NCBI RefSeq assembly: GCF_005876855.1
Contig: NZ_QLAE01000002.1
Coordinates: forward strand, 124,001-188,000
DNA length: 64,000 nt
From: Stutzerimonas nosocomialis
Lineage (GTDB): Bacteria; Pseudomonadota; Gammaproteobacteria; Pseudomonadales; Pseudomonadaceae
Direction of reading: 5' to 3'
Positions 44,557 to 52,152 of this stretch are shown here, in pieces (position 1 is the first letter of the stretch; the number at the start of each line of letters is the position of its first letter). The translations under genes and the position numbers were made by a program. The notes under the pieces were generated by a model that saw only the letters and a list, made by a program, of their open reading frames with translations, searched no databases and was not told the DNA's origin.

Positions 44557-44961
44557 CTAGGGTTGCAGAGGCTGCAGCGGCAGATGCGCGCGCGCCGCCA
44601 GCGCCTGGGCTTCGAGGTGATCGGTCGGCGCGGCCAGGCGCAGGGTCTTGCCGGCTTCGCCGGTCAGGCGCTCGGCCTCTTCCAGCAGGCGCCGGCCGAC
44701 CCCACGGCGGCGGGTGACCCGGCGTACGCACAGGTGCGACAGTTGCCAGGCCTGTTCGCCGGGTTGCAGCAGGGCCGCGCCCAGCAGTCGATCGTTGAAG
44801 CGCCCGGCGATCAGCCGGCCGCTGGCCAGGCCCGCCTCGATGAGCGCTTCGGCAGTGTCGTAGGGGGCGAGCAACCAGGCTGGCGCATCGGCGTAGATCT
44901 TCGCCAGATCGATGCGGTCCTGGGCGGACGGGGTGCCGACGGCTTCGACGAGTACAGGCAT
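44557..44961 (-). CDS. panZ: PanZ-like GNAT-fold acetyl-CoA sensor
   Basis: A 134-residue GNAT-fold protein. Three segments match E. coli PanZ as I remember it: SAQDRIDLAKIYADAP, GRFNDRLLGAALL and LCVRRVTRRRGVGRRLLEEA (the last holds the acetyl-CoA pyrophosphate loop R-R-x-G-V-G). In E. coli PanZ promotes self-cleavage of the PanD pro-enzyme and feedback-regulates pantothenate synthesis; whether PanD in this organism needs it is unknown. The start at 44961 fits the domain, although no strong ribosome site was identified. The gene is divergent from hisB (116-base gap). Confidence 0.72.
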   Translation of the reverse strand: MPVLVEAVGTPSAQDRIDLAKIYADAPAWLLAPYDTAEALIEAGLASGRLIAGRFNDRLLGAALLQPGEQAWQLSHLCVRRVTRRRGVGRRLLEEAERLTGEAGKTLRLAAPTDHLEAQALAARAHLPLQPLQP

Positions 44962-45077
44962 GACAGGCTCCGGAGCGGGGATGCCAGTGTACCCCAGCCC
45001 CAGCACGGCGGTAGCCGGGGGAGGCGGCGCACGCCTATAATGGCAGCCTTTTCCCGATCGCTTTTGTGGAGCAGGTG

Positions 45078-45671
45078 ATGGCCGAACGTACGGCATTCGT
45101 CGAGCGCAACACCCTGGAAACCCAGATCAAGGCCTCGATCAATCTGGATGGTACCGGCAAGGCGCGTTTCGCCATCGGTGTGCCCTTTCTCGAGCACATG
45201 CTCGACCAGATCGCCCGTCACGGGCTGATCGACCTGGACATCGAGTGCAAGGGCGACCTGGAAATCGACGACCATCACACCGTCGAGGACGTGGGCATCA
45301 CCCTCGGCCAGGCGTTCGCCAAGGCCATCGGCGACAAGAAGGGCATCGTCCGCTACGGCCACTCCTACGTACCGCTCGACGAGGCGCTGTCGCGCGTCGT
45401 GATCGATTTCTCCGGCCGCCCGGGCCTGCACATGAACGTGCCCTACACCCGCGCGGTGGTCGGTCGCTTCGATGTCGACCTGTTCCAGGAATTCTTCCAG
45501 GGCTTCGTCAATCACGCCCAGGTCACGCTGCACATCGACAACCTGCGCGGCACCAATACCCATCACCAGATCGAGACGGTATTCAAGGCGTTCGGCCGTG
45601 CCCTGCGCATGGCGGTGACGCTCGACGAGCGCATGGCCGGGCAGATGCCGTCCACCAAGGGATGCCTGTAA
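45078..45671 (+). CDS. hisB: imidazoleglycerol-phosphate dehydratase
   Basis: A 197-residue monofunctional HisB that makes imidazole-acetol phosphate in histidine synthesis. Manganese-site motifs are present: [47 protein letters not shown]. The start at 45078 follows GGAG; a frame-extending GTG/ATG at 45066 would place the ribosome site inside the protein. The phosphatase domain found in enterobacterial HisB is absent, as normal for Pseudomonas. It overlaps hisH by one base (TAATG). Confidence 0.96.
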   Translation: MAERTAFVERNTLETQIKASINLDGTGKARFAIGVPFLEHMLDQIARHGLIDLDIECKGDLEIDDHHTVEDVGITLGQAFAKAIGDKKGIVRYGHSYVPLDEALSRVVIDFSGRPGLHMNVPYTRAVVGRFDVDLFQEFFQGFVNHAQVTLHIDNLRGTNTHHQIETVFKAFGRALRMAVTLDERMAGQMPSTKGCL

Positions 45672-46309
45672 TGCAGACGGTAGCCGTCATCGACTACGGC
45701 ATGGGCAACCTGCATTCGGTAGCCAAGGCGCTCGAGCACGTCGGCGCCGGCCGCGTGCAGGTGACCAGCGATGCCCGGGTGATTCGCGAGGCCGACCGGG
45801 TGGTGTTCCCCGGCGTCGGTGCGATCCGCGACTGCATGGCCGAGATCCGCCGCCTGGGCTTCGACGAGCTGGTGCGCGAGGTCAGCGTCGACCGTCCCTT
45901 CCTCGGCATCTGCGTCGGCATGCAGGCCCTGATGGAGCGCAGCGAAGAGAACGGCGGCGTCGACTGCATCGGCCTGTTCCCCGGCCAGGTGCGCTTCTTC
46001 GGCAAGGATCTGCAAGAAGAGGGCGAGGCGCTGAAGGTCCCCCACATGGGCTGGAACGAAGTCAAGCAGGCCGTCGACCATCCGCTGTGGCACAGCATTC
46101 CCGACGATGGCCGCTTCTATTTCGTTCACAGCTACTACATCGATGCCGGCAACCCGCGCCAGGTCGTCGGGCGCGGACACTACGGCAAGGATTTCGCCGC
46201 CGCACTGGCCGACGGCTCGCGCTTTGCCGTGCAGTTCCATCCCGAGAAGAGCCACACCCACGGCCTGCAGCTGCTGCAGAACTTCGCCGCCTGGGATGGG
46301 CGCTGGTAA
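45671..46309 (+). CDS. hisH: imidazole glycerol phosphate synthase, glutaminase subunit
   Basis: A 212-residue class I glutamine amidotransferase. The nucleophile Cys is in [11 protein letters not shown], and the His/Glu of the triad are in VQFHPEKS. It supplies ammonia to HisF. The N-terminus [13 protein letters not shown] is typical. It starts on the last base of hisB. Confidence 0.96.
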   Translation: MQTVAVIDYGMGNLHSVAKALEHVGAGRVQVTSDARVIREADRVVFPGVGAIRDCMAEIRRLGFDELVREVSVDRPFLGICVGMQALMERSEENGGVDCIGLFPGQVRFFGKDLQEEGEALKVPHMGWNEVKQAVDHPLWHSIPDDGRFYFVHSYYIDAGNPRQVVGRGHYGKDFAAALADGSRFAVQFHPEKSHTHGLQLLQNFAAWDGRW

Positions 46310-46326
46310 ATACCTGAGCTGGAAGC

Positions 46327-46384
46327 GGAAAGCCGGAAAGCCGGAAAGCCAATGCGCTTCAGGCTTCGGGCTTCAGGCTTCAGG
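46327..46384. repeat. tandem octamer and heptamer repeats in the hisH-hisA spacer
   Basis: Three perfect tandem copies of GGAAAGCC (46327-46350), then six bases, then four tandem heptamers CTTCAGG/CTTCGGG (46357-46384). The first block is roughly the complement of the second (GCC-x-GAA type on either strand), so the spacer can fold. The hisA ribosome site (GAAGGAAAAAG) begins about 10 bases after the array. Confidence 0.85.
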
Positions 46385-46406
46385 CTCTTTTCCGAAGGAA
46401 AAAGAC

Positions 46407-47150
46407 ATGCTGATCATCCCCGCAATCGATCTCAAAGACGGTGCCTGCGTGCGCCTGCGTCAGGGCCGTATGGACGATTCGACGGTATTTTCCGACGATC
46501 CGGTGAGCATGGCGGCCAAGTGGGTGGAAGCCGGCTGCCGTCGCCTGCACCTGGTCGACCTCAATGGCGCCTTCGAGGGCCAGCCGGTCAACGGTGAAGT
46601 GGTCACGGCGATCGCCAGGCGCTTCCCGCAATTGCCGATTCAGATCGGTGGCGGCATCCGCTCGCTCGAGACCATCGAGCATTACGTCAAGGCCGGCGTG
46701 AGCTACGTGATCATCGGCACCAAGGCGGTGAAGGAGCCGGAATTCGTCGCCGAGGCCTGCCGTGCCTTCCCCGGCCGGGTGATCGTGGGCCTGGACGCCA
46801 AGGATGGGTTCGTCGCCACCGACGGCTGGGCCGAGGTCAGCAGCGTACAGGCGACCGACCTGGCGCGCCGCTTCGAGGCCGACGGGGTCGCGGCGATCGT
46901 CTACACCGACATCGCCAAGGACGGCATGATGCAGGGCTGCAACGTCGAGGCCACGGTGGCCCTGGCCAACGCCAGCCGCATCCCGGTGATCGCCTCCGGC
47001 GGCATCCACAACATCGGCGACATCCAGAAACTGCTGGATACCGATAACCCCGGCATCATCGGCGCCATCACCGGTCGTGCGATCTACGAAGGCACGCTGG
47101 ACGTCGCCGAAGCGCAGGCGATCTGCGACCTGAAGTACAAGGACGAGTGA
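46407..47150 (+). CDS. hisA: ProFAR isomerase (phosphoribosylformimino-AICAR-P isomerase)
   Basis: A 247-residue TIM-barrel isomerase, the fourth step of histidine synthesis. The catalytic Asp is in IPAIDLKDG, the second acid in [13 protein letters not shown], and the phosphate loops IGGGIRS and ASGGIH are both intact. It follows the repeat-bearing 97-base spacer after hisH, unlike the tight hisB-hisH join. GAAGGAAAAAG precedes the ATG. Confidence 0.96.
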   Translation: MLIIPAIDLKDGACVRLRQGRMDDSTVFSDDPVSMAAKWVEAGCRRLHLVDLNGAFEGQPVNGEVVTAIARRFPQLPIQIGGGIRSLETIEHYVKAGVSYVIIGTKAVKEPEFVAEACRAFPGRVIVGLDAKDGFVATDGWAEVSSVQATDLARRFEADGVAAIVYTDIAKDGMMQGCNVEATVALANASRIPVIASGGIHNIGDIQKLLDTDNPGIIGAITGRAIYEGTLDVAEAQAICDLKYKDE

Positions 47151-47164
47151 TTCGCTGAACCTGC

Positions 47165-47234
47165 GGTGGATCGGTGAAGCGCGATCCACCTACACGTGCT
47201 ACGTGCAGCTTGAAGCCTGCGGGCTTGGAGCTGC
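47165..47234. repeat. REP-like double hairpin in the hisA-hisF spacer
   Basis: Two successive imperfect palindromes. The first is GGTGGATCG / CGATCCACC (47165-47173 and 47182-47190, perfect 9-bp stem); the second is GCAGCT...AGCTGC with inner AAGCC / GGCTT (47205-47234). The first resembles Pseudomonas REP/BIME stems of the type GGTGGAT...ATCCACC. No coding potential. Confidence 0.75.
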
Positions 47235-47248
47235 CTTCGGAGAAAGCC

Positions 47249-48019
47249 ATGGCCCTGGCCAAACGCATCATTCCCTGCCTCGACGTGGACAACGGCCGCG
47301 TGGTCAAGGGCGTCAAGTTCGAGAACATCCGCGATGCCGGCGATCCGGTGGAGATCGCCCGCCGCTACGACGAGCAGGGCGCCGACGAGATCACCTTCCT
47401 GGACATCACCGCCAGCGTCGACAACCGTGACACCACCCTGCACACCGTGGAGCGCATGGCCAGCCAGGTGTTCATCCCGCTGACCGTGGGCGGCGGGGTG
47501 CGCAGCGTGCAGGACATCCGCAACCTGCTCAACGCGGGTGCCGACAAGGTCTCGATCAATACCGCCGCGGTGTTCAACCCCGAGTTCGTCGGCGAGGCCG
47601 CGCAGCGCTTCGGTTCGCAGTGCATCGTCGTGGCCATCGACGCCAAGAAGGTGTCCGCCGAAGGCGAGACGCCGCGCTGGGAAATCTTCACCCACGGCGG
47701 ACGCAAGCCCACCGGGCTCGACGCGGTGGCCTGGGCACAGAAGATGGAGGCCCTCGGCGCCGGCGAGATCCTGCTGACCAGCATGGATCAGGATGGCATG
47801 AAGAGCGGCTTCGACCTGGGCGTGACCCGCGCCATCAGCGAGGCGGTTCGCATCCCGGTGATCGCCTCGGGGGGCGTCGGCAACCTCCAGCACCTGGCCG
47901 ACGGCATCCTCCAGGGCAAGGCCGATGCGGTGCTGGCCGCGAGCATCTTCCACTTCGGTGAATACACTGTCCCCGAGGCCAAGGCCTACCTGGCGAGCTG
48001 CGGCATCGTGATGCGCTGA
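47249..48019 (+). CDS. hisF: imidazole glycerol phosphate synthase, cyclase subunit
   Basis: A 256-residue TIM-barrel cyclase with catalytic Asp in [16 protein letters not shown] and [11 protein letters not shown]; phosphate loops GGGVRS and ASGGVGN. It combines HisH-derived ammonia with PRFAR to give imidazole glycerol phosphate and AICAR. The start at 47249 ([13 protein letters not shown]) is preceded by GGAGAAA; longer readings would translate through the REP-like spacer. hisIE is not nearby to the right. Confidence 0.96.
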   Translation: MALAKRIIPCLDVDNGRVVKGVKFENIRDAGDPVEIARRYDEQGADEITFLDITASVDNRDTTLHTVERMASQVFIPLTVGGGVRSVQDIRNLLNAGADKVSINTAAVFNPEFVGEAAQRFGSQCIVVAIDAKKVSAEGETPRWEIFTHGGRKPTGLDAVAWAQKMEALGAGEILLTSMDQDGMKSGFDLGVTRAISEAVRIPVIASGGVGNLQHLADGILQGKADAVLAASIFHFGEYTVPEAKAYLASCGIVMR

Positions 48020-48138
48020 GGCCGCGGCCGCTCCCTTCCTGTTACCGATGCAGCCGCGTTCAGGCGCGGCGCAGGGAAGCTTTTTTCATCAAAAGGATGC
48101 GCCTGCTGGCCGGGCGCGCATTAAAGAGGAACCTGGCA

Positions 48139-48891
48139 ATGCCCCGTCGTCTGCTGATCGGCCTGATCGGCGCCCTGCTTTTCGTCTCGGTCGCCCAGGC
48201 CGAAGTCCCCGCCAACTACAAGGTCGACCTGCTGACCGAGAACTTCCCTCCGTACAACATGGCGCCCAACGGGAAGAATTTCGCCCAGGGCGATGCCGTG
48301 TCCGGCATCGCGGCGGACATCGTGCGGGAGATGTTCCAGCGTGCCGGCATCGATTACACCCTGACGCTGCGTTTTCCCTGGGAGCGCCTGTACGCAACGG
48401 CGCTGGAGACGCCTGGCTACGGCATCTTCGTGACGGCGCGCCTGCCCGAGCGCGAGGCGCTGTTCAAGTGGGTAGGGCCGATCGGCCCGGACGATTGGGT
48501 GCTGCTGGCGCGTGGCGACAGCCGCATCAGCCTGAGCACCCTGGCGCAGGCCGGAGCATTCGACGTGGGAGCCTACCGGGGCGACGCGATCGCCGAGCAT
48601 CTGATCCAGCAGGGCCTGGAGCCGGTGCTGGCGCTGCGTGATCAGGAAAACGCGACGAAACTGGCGGCCGGCGAGATCGACCTCTGGGCCACGGGCGATC
48701 CGGCAGGCCGCTACCTGGCGCGCCAGCAGCAGATCACCGGGCTCAAGACGGTGCTGCGGTTCAATCGGGCCGAACTCTTCCTGGCGCTCAATCGCGACGT
48801 GCCGGACACCGTGGTCGAGCGGCTGCAAAAGGCGCTCGAGCGGATGCGCGCCGAGGGCTTCGTCGACGCCGTGAGCGACCGCTACCTCTGA
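48139..48891 (+). CDS. family-3 substrate-binding protein, copy 1 (orphan)
   Basis: A 250-residue periplasmic binding protein of the amino-acid (SBP_bac_3) family with a signal peptide ending VAQA. The start at 48139 has AGAGGA 8 bases upstream; an ATG 42 bases earlier would put a basic stretch before the signal. Its sequence parallels the next binding protein along the whole length (for example LTENFPPYNM / LTENFPPFNM, DIVREMFQRAGI / DIVREMFKRAKI, LTLRFPW in both, LALNRDVPD / LALNKDTPD). The arginine/aspartate ligand site of classical amino-acid binders is not obvious (TARLPEREALFKWVGP instead), so the ligand may differ. No permease or ATPase adjoins. Confidence 0.88.
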   Translation: MPRRLLIGLIGALLFVSVAQAEVPANYKVDLLTENFPPYNMAPNGKNFAQGDAVSGIAADIVREMFQRAGIDYTLTLRFPWERLYATALETPGYGIFVTARLPEREALFKWVGPIGPDDWVLLARGDSRISLSTLAQAGAFDVGAYRGDAIAEHLIQQGLEPVLALRDQENATKLAAGEIDLWATGDPAGRYLARQQQITGLKTVLRFNRAELFLALNRDVPDTVVERLQKALERMRAEGFVDAVSDRYL

Positions 48892-49220
48892 GCGGCTGCC
48901 CTCATGGCGCGAGCGTCATGACCGGTTTTGGACGCGCACGCCCTGCAATGGGGCGTGCGCGTCGTGACTGCATTCGGGCGCATGGTCTTGATGCGTGACG
49001 GGCGGCTGAAAACTGTCCTTCAAATTTCTCGTTTACCTTTCTCTCTCGCCTCTGCCTGCGGCCATCTGGCACTATGCCATCGGCGCCGAAACGTGGAAGC
49101 CGGCACAGTTTGTTCTGGTGTAGAACTTGCTTTAACCAGTGCGACAATAGCCCGGCGCCAAGGCGTCGACATAACAAAGACAATTTTTGTGCACTGCACA
49201 TGGAAACCATGGGGATCACT
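48892..49220 (+). promoter_or_regulatory. intergenic region between the two paralogous binding proteins
   Basis: A 329-base gap with no gene. It contains the 13-bp perfect hairpin (listed separately) and the dyad GTTCT-GGTGT-AGAAC (49112-49126) about 95 bases before the second gene's start. The segment from about 49,110 on is less GC-rich and probably contains the promoter of copy 2, suggesting the paralogues are transcribed separately. Confidence 0.4.
48931..48963. other. perfect 13-bp inverted repeat (hairpin) after binding-protein copy 1
   Basis: GACGCGCACGCCC (48931-48943) and GGGCGTGCGCGTC (48951-48963) are exact complements with a 7-nt loop. The bases after it (GTGACTGC) contain no T-run, so it is not a standard intrinsic terminator; it may act as a 3' stabiliser. 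Confidence 0.7.
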
Positions 49221-49970
49221 ATGTTCAAGCGAATCCAGTCCATTCTGCTGCTGGCGCTCATCGCCACCGCTGCCAAGGCCGAACTGCCGGCCGATTATCA
49301 AGTTGTCGTGCTGACGGAAAATTTCCCGCCGTTCAACATGTCGGTCGACAACAAGAACTTCGCCCAGGAGGCGAACATCACCGGCATCAACTCGGACATC
49401 GTGCGTGAGATGTTCAAGCGGGCGAAGATCAACTACAACCTGACGCTGCGCTTTCCCTGGGACCGCATCTACAGCCAGGTCCTGAGCCAGCCGAACCAGG
49501 CGATCTTCTCCACCACCTATACGCCGGCCCGTGAGCCGCTGTTCAAATGGGTCGGCCCGCTCTCGAACACCGGCTGGGTGCTGCTCGCCGCCCCCGGCAG
49601 CGATATCCGCCTGACCTCCCTCGAGCAGGCCCGGCAGTACCGGATCGGCGCCTACAAGAACGGCTCGGTGAGCCAGCATCTGGAAGACAAGGGGCTGGAG
49701 CCGATCAACGCGCTCAAGGACCAGGACAACGTCGCCAAGCTGCTCAGGGGCGAAATCGACATGTGGGCGACCACCGACCCCGTCGGCCCCTACTGGGCCA
49801 AGCAGGAGGGCGTGGCCGGACTGGTCACCGCGCTGCGCTTCAACGATGCCGAGCAGTTTCTGGCGCTGAACAAGGACACGCCGGACGAAGTCGTCAAGCG
49901 TCTGCAGAACGCGCTCAACCAGATGCGCGCAGACGGCACCATCGACGAGATCCGTCGCCGCTACCTGTAA
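49221..49970 (+). CDS. family-3 substrate-binding protein, copy 2 (orphan)
   Basis: A 249-residue paralogue of the preceding binding protein, with a signal peptide ending TAAKA before ELPADY. The start at 49221 (MFKRIQ) has GGGGAT about 5 bases upstream; ATGs at 49200 and 49209 are in frame but less well placed. Like copy 1 it lacks a neighbouring permease and ATPase. Proteins of this type in Pseudomonas are annotated as amino-acid binding on family grounds only; a sensory role is equally possible. It converges with the polysaccharide deacetylase gene, with only 6 bases between stops. Confidence 0.88.
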   Translation: MFKRIQSILLLALIATAAKAELPADYQVVVLTENFPPFNMSVDNKNFAQEANITGINSDIVREMFKRAKINYNLTLRFPWDRIYSQVLSQPNQAIFSTTYTPAREPLFKWVGPLSNTGWVLLAAPGSDIRLTSLEQARQYRIGAYKNGSVSQHLEDKGLEPINALKDQDNVAKLLRGEIDMWATTDPVGPYWAKQEGVAGLVTALRFNDAEQFLALNKDTPDEVVKRLQNALNQMRADGTIDEIRRRYL

Positions 49971-49976
49971 CACGCC

Positions 49977-50795
49977 TCAGCGGTAGATACCGCCTTTCCC
50001 GTGCGCGGCCATCGCCCGGTTGCCGCGCACGGCGATCATCTGCTCCACCCCTATCCAGTCGATACCGCGTGCCGCCAGCCGTGGCAGTTCGCGTTCGAGC
50101 ACGTCGAGCGTGGCGGGATAGGGGTGGCCGATCACCACCACCGAGCCCTGCTTGCGCGCAAGCTCCACGGCCTTTTCGAGTTGCGCGGCGACCGCCTCGG
50201 CCGTGGGCTCGTTATCCAGGAAGACGTCGCGGGACAGGCTCGCCAGGCCAACGCGCTGGGCGGTGGCGCCGGCGACCGTGGCTGTGCTGGTGCGGCTGTC
50301 GATGAAGAACCGATGGCGTCGTTGCAGTTCGCCCATCAGCCAGCTCATGGCCGTGGCGTCGGCCGTCATGCGGCTGCCCATGTGGTTGTTGACCCCGTGG
50401 GCATGGGGCACGGCGTCGAATGCCGCGTCGAGCCGCTTCTCCAGTTCGTCGACGGGAAGCCCGGGGTGCCAGGCATAGCGGCCTCCGGCGGGGTCCATCG
50501 GCAGATGCAGCATGACCGTCTTGCCGTTGCGGTGGGCCTCCTCGGCCAGCCGCGTGGCGTGGGGCGTGTCGGGAAGGATCGCCAGCGCCACCGGGCCGGG
50601 CAGGGCGAGCACCCGGCGGTCGCGGCTGGGCGTCTGGCCGAGGTCGTCGATGATGAGGGTCAGGCGGGCAGGCGCGGTGCTTGCCTGCGCGTGCCGGTCG
50701 GTGGGTTCGCCCGCTGCCGGCGCGGCGGGCTGAGCGGCCAGAGCACTGCTCAGCAGGGCCAGCAGCAGCGGAGCGAGAAACCGCACTCCGGTCAT
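49977..50795 (-). CDS. divergent polysaccharide deacetylase-family protein (YibQ-like)
   Basis: A 272-residue exported protein (signal peptide MTGVRFLAPLLLALLSSALA) of the divergent polysaccharide deacetylase family. Visible motifs: LTLIIDDLGQ (Asp pair), MLHLPMDP, NNHMGSRMT (metal His region), FFIDSRTS and GHPYPAT. Family members are YibQ-like periplasmic proteins; deacetylase activity is not established for most. The start at 50795 overlaps the ctpA stop (ATGA), so it is the last gene of the envC-ctpA-deacetylase operon, a common gamma-proteobacterial set connected with peptidoglycan remodelling. Confidence 0.85.
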   Translation of the reverse strand: MTGVRFLAPLLLALLSSALAAQPAAPAAGEPTDRHAQASTAPARLTLIIDDLGQTPSRDRRVLALPGPVALAILPDTPHATRLAEEAHRNGKTVMLHLPMDPAGGRYAWHPGLPVDELEKRLDAAFDAVPHAHGVNNHMGSRMTADATAMSWLMGELQRRHRFFIDSRTSTATVAGATAQRVGLASLSRDVFLDNEPTAEAVAAQLEKAVELARKQGSVVVIGHPYPATLDVLERELPRLAARGIDWIGVEQMIAVRGNRAMAAHGKGGIYR

Positions 50796-52126
50796 TTTCC
50801 GCGGGTGAGGTTCAACCCTTTGAGCAGGTTCAGCGCCTGGCCGAGCTGGAAATCGTCGTCCTGCGGACGCGGCGAGTCGCTGACCACCTGGGTGCTGCTC
50901 GGGCGGTCCGGGCCGCCGTTGCCATTGCCCAGGTGCCCTTGCAGGTCCGCTTCGCGGAAGCCCTCGGCCGCCTGCTCGCGGGTGAGCTTGGCGCGCTCGA
51001 CCTGGATGTCCGGGACGATGCCCTGGGCCTGGATCGAGCGGCCGTTGGGCGTGTAGTACAGCGCCGTGGTCAGTTTCAGGGCGCGGTCGTTGTTGAGCGG
51101 CAGCACGGTCTGCACCGAGCCCTTGCCGAAGCTGTCGGTCCCCATCAGCACGCCGCGCTTGTGGTCCTGCAGGGCGCCGGCGACGATTTCCGAGGCCGAT
51201 GCGCTGCCGCCGTTGATCAGCACCACCAGCGGCACCCCTTCGCTGGGGTCGGCCGGATCGGCGTTGAAGCGCAGTTCGGAGTTGGCGATGCGGCCCTTGG
51301 TGTACACCACGAGGCCGCCGGTGAGGAAGTGGTCGGCCACTTCGACCGCGGCCTGCAGCACGCCGCCGGGGTTGTTGCGAAGGTCGAGCACCAGGCCGTT
51401 GAGCTTGTTGCCCTGGTTTTCCTTCTTCAGGCGCTCCAGGGCCTTGCCCACCTCGTCGCCGGTGTTGACCTGGAACTGGGTGATCCGCAGGTAGCCGTAG
51501 CCCGGTTCGAGGATCTGGCTGCGCACGCTGCGCACCTTGATCACCGCGCGGGTGAGCTTGATGTCCCGCGGGCTGCCGCCGTCGCGCACGATGCTCAGGG
51601 TGATCTCGCTGCCCGGCTTGCCGCGCATCTTTTCCACGGCTTCCATCATCGACAGGCCCTTGGTGGGCTGGCCGTCGATCTTGACGATCAGGTCGCCGGC
51701 CTCGATGCCCGCCTTGGAGGCCGGCGTGTCGTCGATGGGCGATACCACCTTGATGAAGCCATCCTCGAGACCGACCTCGATGCCCAGGCCGCCGAATTCG
51801 CCGCTGGTGCTTTCCTGCAGTTCGGCGAAGGCCTCGGGCTCGAGGTAGGCCGAATGAGGATCGAGGTTGCTGAGCATCCCCTTGATCGCGTTCTCCAGCA
51901 GCGTCTTGTCGTCCACCGGCTCGACGTAGGCGGCCTTGATGCGGTCCAGCACCTCGGCGAAGGTGCGCAGTTCGTCCAGCGGCAGCGGCGACTTGTTGGC
52001 CGGCGCGTCGATCACGGGCGGCGGTACCAGCTCCGCGGGCTGCTGCGCCCAGGCGTTGCCGTAGGCTCCCAGCGTGACGGCCAGGGCGAGCGTTGAAGGT
52101 CGGGCAAAGCGGCGCAGGTACAGCAT
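50792..52126 (-). CDS. ctpA: carboxyl-terminal processing protease CtpA (S41)
   Basis: A 444-residue S41A protease with a signal peptide (cleaved after AWA at about residue 27). A PDZ domain (~residues 105-185, GGLGIEVG... DLIVKIDGQPT) precedes the catalytic core. The dyad Ser310 (SASASE), Lys335 (DSFGKGSVQ) and Gln339 are intact. In Pseudomonas aeruginosa CtpA degrades peptidoglycan cross-link hydrolases with the help of the lipoprotein LbcA. It lies 26 bases downstream of the EnvC-like gene, consistent with a cell-wall hydrolase control unit. Confidence 0.93.
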   Translation of the reverse strand: MLYLRRFARPSTLALAVTLGAYGNAWAQQPAELVPPPVIDAPANKSPLPLDELRTFAEVLDRIKAAYVEPVDDKTLLENAIKGMLSNLDPHSAYLEPEAFAELQESTSGEFGGLGIEVGLEDGFIKVVSPIDDTPASKAGIEAGDLIVKIDGQPTKGLSMMEAVEKMRGKPGSEITLSIVRDGGSPRDIKLTRAVIKVRSVRSQILEPGYGYLRITQFQVNTGDEVGKALERLKKENQGNKLNGLVLDLRNNPGGVLQAAVEVADHFLTGGLVVYTKGRIANSELRFNADPADPSEGVPLVVLINGGSASASEIVAGALQDHKRGVLMGTDSFGKGSVQTVLPLNNDRALKLTTALYYTPNGRSIQAQGIVPDIQVERAKLTREQAAEGFREADLQGHLGNGNGGPDRPSSTQVVSDSPRPQDDDFQLGQALNLLKGLNLTRGK

Positions 52127-52152
52127 GTCGAACTCCGAGTTTGAGGGCGCGC

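Noticed and set aside
46310-47250. CRISPR array in the his spacers
   Set aside because: Repeats are only 7-8 bases, directly tandem without spacers, and the hisA-hisF element is two simple palindromes; no cas genes in the window.
48053-48086. Intrinsic terminator after hisF
   Set aside because: A GCCGCG / CGCGGC stem exists, but the T-run starts 10 bases after it, too far for a standard terminator.
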